64,000 nt of DNA from Thiothrix nivea DSM 5205 (GTDB lineage: Bacteria > Pseudomonadota > Gammaproteobacteria > Thiotrichales > Thiotrichaceae), in NCBI RefSeq assembly GCF_000260135.1, contig NZ_JH651384.1:375693-439692 (forward strand), in the 5' to 3' direction. Shown here piece by piece: positions 58,720 through 64,000 of the stretch (position 1 is its first letter; every line of letters starts with the position of its first letter). The position numbers were made by a program, and so were the translations under genes. The notes under the pieces were generated by a model. The model ran no database searches. It was not told where the DNA came from and saw nothing but the letters and a program-made list of their open reading frames with translations.

Positions 58720-59901
58720 ATGAAAAAAATCATCATCCCCATCGTGGTGTTGGCCATTGGCATCGGGCTGGGCAAGTTTTTACTGGCAACTGGCCCCGAG
58801 CCTGAGAAACAGCGCGTCAACAACCCGTCACCGGTGGTGGAAGTGCAAAACCTCAAGCTGGAAGATTACGCCGTCACCATCAACGCCTCCGGCACGGTGC
58901 GGGCGCAGACGCAAACCAATATCGTCGCGGAAGTCTCCGGCAAGGTGCTGGAGATTTCCCCGCAATTTCAGGAAGGCAGCTACTTTGACCGGGGAGCCAC
59001 CCTGCTGCGGATCGACGACGCCAACTACCAGAACGCCATCACCATCGCCGAAGGCGAACTTGCCCAACGCCAGTTGACCCTGGCCGAGCAACAAGCACAA
59101 GCCAAACTCGCCCAGCAGGACTGGAGCCTGTTCGACAAATCCAGCCAGAAGCCGCAAGGCGATTTCGCCGCCCGCCGCCCGCACATCGCCGCCGCACAAG
59201 CCAACATCAGCGCCGCCAAAGCCAAGCTGGGGCAGGAAAAGCTCAACCTTACCCGCACCCGTATCAAAGCCCCTTACGCCGGGCGCGTACAGGAAAAACG
59301 CGTCGATGTCGGCCAGTACGTCACCCCCGGCACGGTGCTGGGCGTGGTCTACGCCACCGACTACGTGGAAGTGCACCTACCGCTTTCGCTTGCCCAATAC
59401 GAACTGCTCAATATACCGGAAGCCTTCCGTGGCCAGGAACTGGAATCCGCCAGCCTGCCCAAAGTCACCTTCCGCACCAGCAGCGCTGATAGCAACGTGT
59501 GGGAAGGCCGTGTAGTCCGCAGCAGTGCAGCACTCGACGAAAAAAGCCGCCAGATCACCGTCATCGCCCGCATCGACAATCCCTACGAAGCGAAGAGCGG
59601 CGCAAGCAAACCGATCCGCATCGGCCAGTACGTGAACGCGCAGATTCAAGGCAAAACCTTCAACAACGTCTACGTCGTACCACCCGCCGCCGTGCGCCAG
59701 GGCAAGGAACTGCTGCTGGCTGACAACGGCAAGGTGCGCGTCGTGCCAGTGCAACTGCTGTGGAGTACTGAAACCGAAATGGTGGTGAAAGCCGACGAAG
59801 ATCTGGCACAACAACGCGCCATCACTACCCCACTGCCACTGGCAACCAACGGTTCCCCGATCGAAATCCTCGGTGAGGGCAAACAAGGCAAGGAGGGTTA
59901 A
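58720..59901 (+). CDS. RND efflux periplasmic adaptor (MFP)
   Basis: 393 residues; an N-terminal signal anchor (MKKIIIPIVVLAIGIGLGKF), lipoyl half-motifs (GTVRAQTQTNIVAEVSGKVL and APYAGRVQEKRVDVGQYVTP), a coiled-coil hairpin between them (about residues 100-165) and beta-barrel and proximal domains (PIRIGQYVNAQIQGKTFNNV). It is 3 bases upstream of the permease, so one operon. A hairpin CGTTTTG/CAAAACG (58691-58708) precedes the start. Confidence 0.93.
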   Translation: MKKIIIPIVVLAIGIGLGKFLLATGPEPEKQRVNNPSPVVEVQNLKLEDYAVTINASGTVRAQTQTNIVAEVSGKVLEISPQFQEGSYFDRGATLLRIDDANYQNAITIAEGELAQRQLTLAEQQAQAKLAQQDWSLFDKSSQKPQGDFAARRPHIAAAQANISAAKAKLGQEKLNLTRTRIKAPYAGRVQEKRVDVGQYVTPGTVLGVVYATDYVEVHLPLSLAQYELLNIPEAFRGQELESASLPKVTFRTSSADSNVWEGRVVRSSAALDEKSRQITVIARIDNPYEAKSGASKPIRIGQYVNAQIQGKTFNNVYVVPPAAVRQGKELLLADNGKVRVVPVQLLWSTETEMVVKADEDLAQQRAITTPLPLATNGSPIEILGEGKQGKEG

Positions 59902-59904
59902 GCC

Positions 59905-62900
59905 ATGCACGGCATGATCGCCTGGTTCGCCCGCAACCCCGTCGCCGCCAACATCCTGATGGTTACTGTCATCGCGCTGGGTCTGTACGCCGTCGCCAAA
60001 CGCCTTCCGCTGGAAGTGTTCCCCGAATTCGCCCGCGATGTGGTCAATATCACCGTCCCCTACCCCGGCTCCACCCCGTATGAAGTCGAGCAGGGCGTGA
60101 TCCTGCGGGTGGAGGACGCCATTGCCGACCTGCAAGGCATCGACAAGGTGTACAGCGACGGCGCGGAAGGTTCCGCCCGCATCCGTGCTGAAGTCCGCAA
60201 GGGCTTCGATGTCACCAAGGTGATGAATGAAATCAAAACCCGCGTCGATGGCATCAGCACTTTCCCCGACGATGCCGAACGTCCGGTGATCGAACAGCAG
60301 ACTCGGGTACGTGAAGTCATCAGCGTGATGGTGGCCGTGGATGACAGCACCTCCGAAGCCGAACTGCGCCGCACCACCGAGCAAATCCGCGACGAAATCC
60401 TCAACCTGCCCGACATTACCCAGGCCGACCTCGGCGGCGTGCGCCCATGGGAAATCAGCATCAACGTGCCGGAAGCCACCCTGCGTCAGTACGGCCTGAC
60501 ACTGGACACTATCGCGCAAGCCATACGCAATGCGTCGCGTGACATCCCCGGTGGCACGGTCAAGACCGCAGCGGGCGAAATTCTGGTGCGCACCCTCGGG
60601 CAGGTATACACCGGCTCCGAGTTTGCCGACATTCCGGTGATTTCCCGCAATGATGGTACACGCATCCGCATTGGCGAGATTGCCACCATCGTGGACGGCT
60701 TCAATGAAGAGCCGCTGTACGCCGAGTTTGACGGCAAGAAAGCCTCCTTTGTAAACGTTTCCCGCGTTGGTGATCAGAACGCCATCAAGCTGGCCAATAC
60801 CATCAAGCAATATATTGAGAAACGTTCCGTTACCTTGCCCGCCAACGTGAACCTGAGTTATTGGCGCGACAGTTCCAAAATCGTCAAGGCGCGTTTGAGC
60901 ACCCTGACCACCAGCGCCATCCAGGGCAGCATTCTGGTATTCCTGTTGCTGGCGCTGTTCCTGCGGCCTGACCTGGCGCTGTGGGTAAGTGTGGGCATTC
61001 CGATCAGTTTCCTCGGTGCGCTGGCGCTGATGCCGGAAATCGGCGTAACCCTCAATATCGTCAGCATGTTCGCCTTCATTCTGGTGCTGGGGATCGTGGT
61101 GGATGACGCCATCGTGACCGGCGAAAACGTTTACACGCACCTGAAACGGCACAATGATTCCTACCGTGCGGCAGTGGAAGGCACGCAGGAGGTGTCGATT
61201 CCTGTCACCTTCGGGGTGTTGACCACGGTGGCGGCATTTTTCCCGCTGCTGATGCTGGAAGGCGACCGTGGGCCGGTTTTCGCGCAAATCCCCATGATCG
61301 TGATCCCGGTGCTGTTGTTTTCGTTGGTGGAGTCGAAACTGATCCTACCCGCCCATTTGCGCCACATGAAACTGCGCACAGCCGAGGCCGACAAGAATCC
61401 GCTGACCCATTTCCAGCGCAAGATTTCGCACGGGCTGGAATATTTCGTCGAGCATTATTACCGCCCGGCACTGGAAGTGGCGCTCAACTGGCGCTACCTG
61501 ACCATCAGTATCTTTATCGTGATCCTGATCATTTCCTTTTCGCTGGTGGGCAGCGGGCGCTATAAATTCACGTTTTTCCCGCGCATCCAGAGCGAACGCG
61601 CCACTGCCACCCTGCAAATGAAGGAAGGCACGCCGATCGAAACCACCGAGAAATACGTCGGGCGCATCGCCAAAGCCGCCGAACAGATGCAGGCCAAATA
61701 CGTGGAACCGGATGGGGAAAGCATCATCGAACACATCCTGGTGATCGTCGGTTCCACCGACTCGCGCCCACGCGACGGTGCAACTGGGCAGGCACATCTG
61801 GCCAGCGTTTCCTTTGAGATTACCCCGCCGGAAGAACGCGAGCTGGCTGTCACCAGTTCCGAACTGACCAGCGAATGGCGCAAGCTGATCGGGCCGATTC
61901 CGGGCGTGCAGGAACTCAGTTTCCGCGCCGAAATCGGTAACGCGGGCAGCCCCATCGACGTGCAACTGGAAGGCAGCAATTTCGACGACCTCAACGCCGC
62001 CGCCGAACAGGTCATGACCAAACTGCGTGAATACGATGGCATTTTCGACATCAAGAACAGCTTCGACGGCGGCAAGCAGGAAGTGCAGCTACGCCTGCGC
62101 CCGGAAGCCGAGCAGCTTGGCCTGACCCTGAGCGCCTTGGGGACGCAGGTACGCCATGCCATTTTCGGTGCGGAAGCCCAACGCATCCAGCGTGACCAAA
62201 GCGAAGTGAAAGTGATGGTGCGCTACCCCAGAGAGGAACGCTATTCCTTGGCCGACCTGCAAAACCTGCGCATCCGCACCCCTGACGGGGCAGAAATCCC
62301 GCTGATCGAAGTGGCGGATGTGGCGCTGAAACAAGGCACTTCCAAGATTTCGCGGGTCAACCGCCAGCGCATCCTCAACGTCACCGCTGACCTGAACAAA
62401 CAGAAGGTGGATGCCAACAAGGTGGCGGCTGACCTCAAGGAATGGTTGCCGGGAATGCTGGCACAATACCCTGGCGTGAGTTACGACATGGAAGGCGAAC
62501 GCCGCGAACAGCAACAGTTTTTCAGCAGCCTGATGACCGGTTTCGGCATCGCCTTGCTGGGGATTTATGTGCTGCTGGCAATTCCGTTCAAGTCCTACTC
62601 CCAGCCGTTAATGGTGATGAGCATTATCCCGTTTAGTTTCATCGGCGCACTCGGCGGGCATATACTGATGGGGATGGACATCAGCATCAGCAGCGTGATG
62701 GGCTTCCTCGCGCTGGTCGGCGTGGTGGTGAATGACTCACTGGTATTGGTGGAATACATCAACCGCAAGGTGCGCGAGGGGATGCCGATGCACGAAGCCA
62801 TCCGCCTCGGTGGCGGGGCGCGTTTCCGCCCTATCCTGCTGACTTCGCTGACGACGTTTGCCGGGCTGACGCCGCTGATCCTGGAAAAGAGCACGCAGGC

Positions 62901-63063
62901 TCAATTCCTGATCCCGATGGCGGTGAGCCTCGGTTTCGGCATCATGTTCGCGACGCTGCTGACGCTGTTCCTGATTCCCTCGCTGTATTTGATGGCAGAG
63001 GATGTGAAGGCGTTGCCGGGCAGGATTTGGGAAGTAGTGACGCGGAAGAAGGCTGCTGTGTAG
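59905..63063 (+). CDS. RND efflux permease (HAE1/AcrB-like)
   Basis: 1,052 residues, AAGGAGGG before ATG 59905. Twelve membrane helices in two halves with large periplasmic loops. Proton-relay Asp pair is in GIVVDDAIVTGENVYTHLKR; other blocks are the N-terminal amphipathic RNPVAANILMVTVIALGLYA, the porter loops, and LALVGVVVNDSLVLVEYINR, GARFRPILLTSLTTFAGLTP. It pairs with the upstream adaptor; the outer-membrane channel is not in the window. Substrates unknown, drug or lipid-like compounds probable. Confidence 0.94.
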   Translation: MHGMIAWFARNPVAANILMVTVIALGLYAVAKRLPLEVFPEFARDVVNITVPYPGSTPYEVEQGVILRVEDAIADLQGIDKVYSDGAEGSARIRAEVRKGFDVTKVMNEIKTRVDGISTFPDDAERPVIEQQTRVREVISVMVAVDDSTSEAELRRTTEQIRDEILNLPDITQADLGGVRPWEISINVPEATLRQYGLTLDTIAQAIRNASRDIPGGTVKTAAGEILVRTLGQVYTGSEFADIPVISRNDGTRIRIGEIATIVDGFNEEPLYAEFDGKKASFVNVSRVGDQNAIKLANTIKQYIEKRSVTLPANVNLSYWRDSSKIVKARLSTLTTSAIQGSILVFLLLALFLRPDLALWVSVGIPISFLGALALMPEIGVTLNIVSMFAFILVLGIVVDDAIVTGENVYTHLKRHNDSYRAAVEGTQEVSIPVTFGVLTTVAAFFPLLMLEGDRGPVFAQIPMIVIPVLLFSLVESKLILPAHLRHMKLRTAEADKNPLTHFQRKISHGLEYFVEHYYRPALEVALNWRYLTISIFIVILIISFSLVGSGRYKFTFFPRIQSERATATLQMKEGTPIETTEKYVGRIAKAAEQMQAKYVEPDGESIIEHILVIVGSTDSRPRDGATGQAHLASVSFEITPPEERELAVTSSELTSEWRKLIGPIPGVQELSFRAEIGNAGSPIDVQLEGSNFDDLNAAAEQVMTKLREYDGIFDIKNSFDGGKQEVQLRLRPEAEQLGLTLSALGTQVRHAIFGAEAQRIQRDQSEVKVMVRYPREERYSLADLQNLRIRTPDGAEIPLIEVADVALKQGTSKISRVNRQRILNVTADLNKQKVDANKVAADLKEWLPGMLAQYPGVSYDMEGERREQQQFFSSLMTGFGIALLGIYVLLAIPFKSYSQPLMVMSIIPFSFIGALGGHILMGMDISISSVMGFLALVGVVVNDSLVLVEYINRKVREGMPMHEAIRLGGGARFRPILLTSLTTFAGLTPLILEKSTQAQFLIPMAVSLGFGIMFATLLTLFLIPSLYLMAEDVKALPGRIWEVVTRKKAAV

Positions 63064-63081
63064 ACTAGGGGTAACGGGGAC

Positions 63082-63738
63082 ATGCAAAAGATGGATAACC
63101 GGTGTAAAAAGGGTGATGAAAAGGGCGTATGCAATACACCCCTACGAAGATCCCTTGCAGGGGTGTATTGCATACGCCCTCTTCTACTATCCCTGCTGCT
63201 ATTACCGGGGCTGGTATTCGCCGTACCGTCCGAGCGCCCTGCCGAATGGGCAAAGCCGGTGGCCAACAGCAAGCTGGACAACTTTTATCAGGTAAGCCCG
63301 TTGCTATACCGCTCCGCCCAGCCGCTTCCGGAAGATTTCCGCGAACTGCAACAACGTGGTATCAGCGAAGTACTGGATTTGCGCCTGTACCACCGCGACA
63401 CGCCTGTGCCTGATTCAACACTGGAATTACAGCAAGCTCCGCTGTCACCGGGCAATATCAACCCCCGGTATCTGACCAAAGCCTTGCAGGTTATCGCCAA
63501 CGCCAAAGGGCCGGTACTGGTGCATTGCCTGCACGGCTCCGACCGTACCGGGCTGGTGGTCGCCCTGTATCGCGTCGTCTGCCAAGGCTGGAGCAAACAG
63601 CAGGCAATCGAGGAAATGCAGGATGGTGGGTATGGTTTCCACCTCTTTTTTAGCAATATCCCGGCATTTATCGAAGAGGTCGATGAGGAAAAGCTGCGCA
63701 GGGATGTGCGTGGGAAAGCATGTCCGGCAATACAATAA
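63082..63738 (+). CDS. Secreted tyrosine/dual-specificity phosphatase-like protein
   Basis: The signature VLVHCLHGSDRTGLVVA contains HCx5R (Cys nucleophile, Arg phosphate binder), with LLYRSAQPLPEDFRELQQRG and EVLDLRLYH as the typical N-terminal strand region. A hydrophobic signal segment LLLSLLLLPGLVFA precedes it, so the enzyme is probably periplasmic. The start is unclear: the palindrome at 63122-63180 lies between ATG 63082 and the hydrophobic core and encodes GVCNTPLRRSLAGVYCIRP. An inserted repeat seems to have replaced the original n-region. Confidence 0.8.
   Translation: MQKMDNRCKKGDEKGVCNTPLRRSLAGVYCIRPLLLSLLLLPGLVFAVPSERPAEWAKPVANSKLDNFYQVSPLLYRSAQPLPEDFRELQQRGISEVLDLRLYHRDTPVPDSTLELQQAPLSPGNINPRYLTKALQVIANAKGPVLVHCLHGSDRTGLVVALYRVVCQGWSKQQAIEEMQDGGYGFHLFFSNIPAFIEEVDEEKLRRDVRGKACPAIQ
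63122..63180. repeat. Perfect 22-bp inverted repeat (REP/MITE-like)
   Basis: 63122-63143 (AGGGCGTATGCAATACACCC plus CT) is the exact reverse complement of 63159-63180, with a 15-base loop. This GGGCGTATGCAATACRCCCC type of palindrome is known to me as an interspersed repeat in several bacterial groups. Confidence 0.9.
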
Positions 63739-63750
63739 GGAAAACACAGC

Positions 63751-64000
63751 GTGTTCATCAGCGTACTGGAATTGTTCAAAATCGGCATCGGCCCGTCGAG
63801 TTCCCATACCCTCGGCCCAATGGTCGCCGCCCACAGCTTTATTCAGCGCATTCGCTCACTGGGCATGGAGACTGGCCGATTCAGCCATGCCCACCTGCGC
63901 TGCACCCTGAAAGGCTCCCTCGCGTTTACCGGCAAGGGGCACGCTACTGATCGTGCCATTACCCTGGGCGTGCATGGCTACCTTCCCGCCAATCTCCCTG
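63751..64000 (+). CDS. sdaA: L-serine ammonia-lyase (serine dehydratase), N-terminal part
   Basis: From GTG 63751 the frame reads VFISVLELFKIGIGPSSSHT, then LGPMVAAHSFIQRIRSLGME, and runs off the window at 64000. FKIGIGPSSSHTxGPM is the hallmark of the beta domain of iron-sulfur L-serine dehydratases, which make pyruvate and ammonia from serine. AAGGAAAA (63737-63744) is the ribosome site. 83 residues are seen; the cluster cysteines would be further on. Confidence 0.92.
   Translation, partial: MFISVLELFKIGIGPSSSHTLGPMVAAHSFIQRIRSLGMETGRFSHAHLRCTLKGSLAFTGKGHATDRAITLGVHGYLPANLP

Noticed and set aside
59377..61287. 636-codon open frame antisense to the RND adaptor/permease
   Set aside because: It mirrors high-GC coding DNA, has His/Gly/Asp-rich shadow composition and no family motif; the opposite strand is a complete pump operon.

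Overview
The window reads as chromosome of a gammaproteobacterium. The block ftsK-lolA-rarA with divergent trxB and aat, the fmdB/aspS and prfB/lysS neighbourhoods, and a trio of queuosine genes all point there. The mixture of Tc toxin genes, NnrS, several IS families and DUF1566 lipoprotein-like proteins would fit a filamentous sulfur oxidiser such as Thiothrix, but that genus call is an inference from gene flavour.

Layout. 1-2830: start of an RND efflux adaptor (minus strand, runs off the window) behind a pair of palindromic operator-like sites, then a PKD-containing lipoprotein ending in 81-bp tandem repeats. 2995-5646: prfB, with its programmed +1 frameshift, and lysS. 5590-8500: a dif site (8473-8500) occupied by a 2.6-kb rolling-circle element flanked by a second, half-degenerate dif-like site, with the wreck of an earlier related element between it and lysS. 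8600-13878: small zinc-ribbon gene, SDR, FmdB, two outer-membrane barrels, aspS. 13936-24595: rarA, lolA, ftsK, trxB, aat, yceH, a fused hydrogenase-maturation pseudogene, a GcvR-like ACT protein and queC-queD-queE, where queD is a three-domain fusion. 24690-27200: a pile-up of three IS elements. 27349-30218: a LuxR-type response regulator and its membrane histidine kinase.

30209-57135 is the main accessory region, transcribed leftward: two DUF1566 proteins, a transglutaminase-like protein, a fused TcB-TcC toxin subunit whose hypervariable C-terminus is an alpha/beta-hydrolase, a 3.1-kilo-residue TcA subunit, a small secreted protein and a zinc-ribbon membrane protein. Three IS elements with clean target duplications have hit it: ISAzo13 inside TcA (TAA), IS66 inside the small secreted gene (GCTTCACG) and IS1595 in the last codons of TcC (AAATCTGA). 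The uninterrupted proteins can be reconstructed in frame across all three.

57447-64000: nnrS (a piece of which was duplicated at 55195 and then hit by a TA-flanked MITE), an RND adaptor/permease pair, a secreted tyrosine-phosphatase-like gene carrying a perfect 22-bp palindrome in its 5' end, and the start of an L-serine dehydratase.

The most unusual system is the dif-integrated element. It combines an HUH replication initiator, an attachment site that keeps the XerC arm but has lost the XerD arm, and a small gene whose start codon lies inside the attachment site. This is the architecture of satellite phage TLCphi of Vibrio cholerae, in a different lineage. The Tc toxin locus, with its transglutaminase and hydrolase effector, is the second main point of interest.
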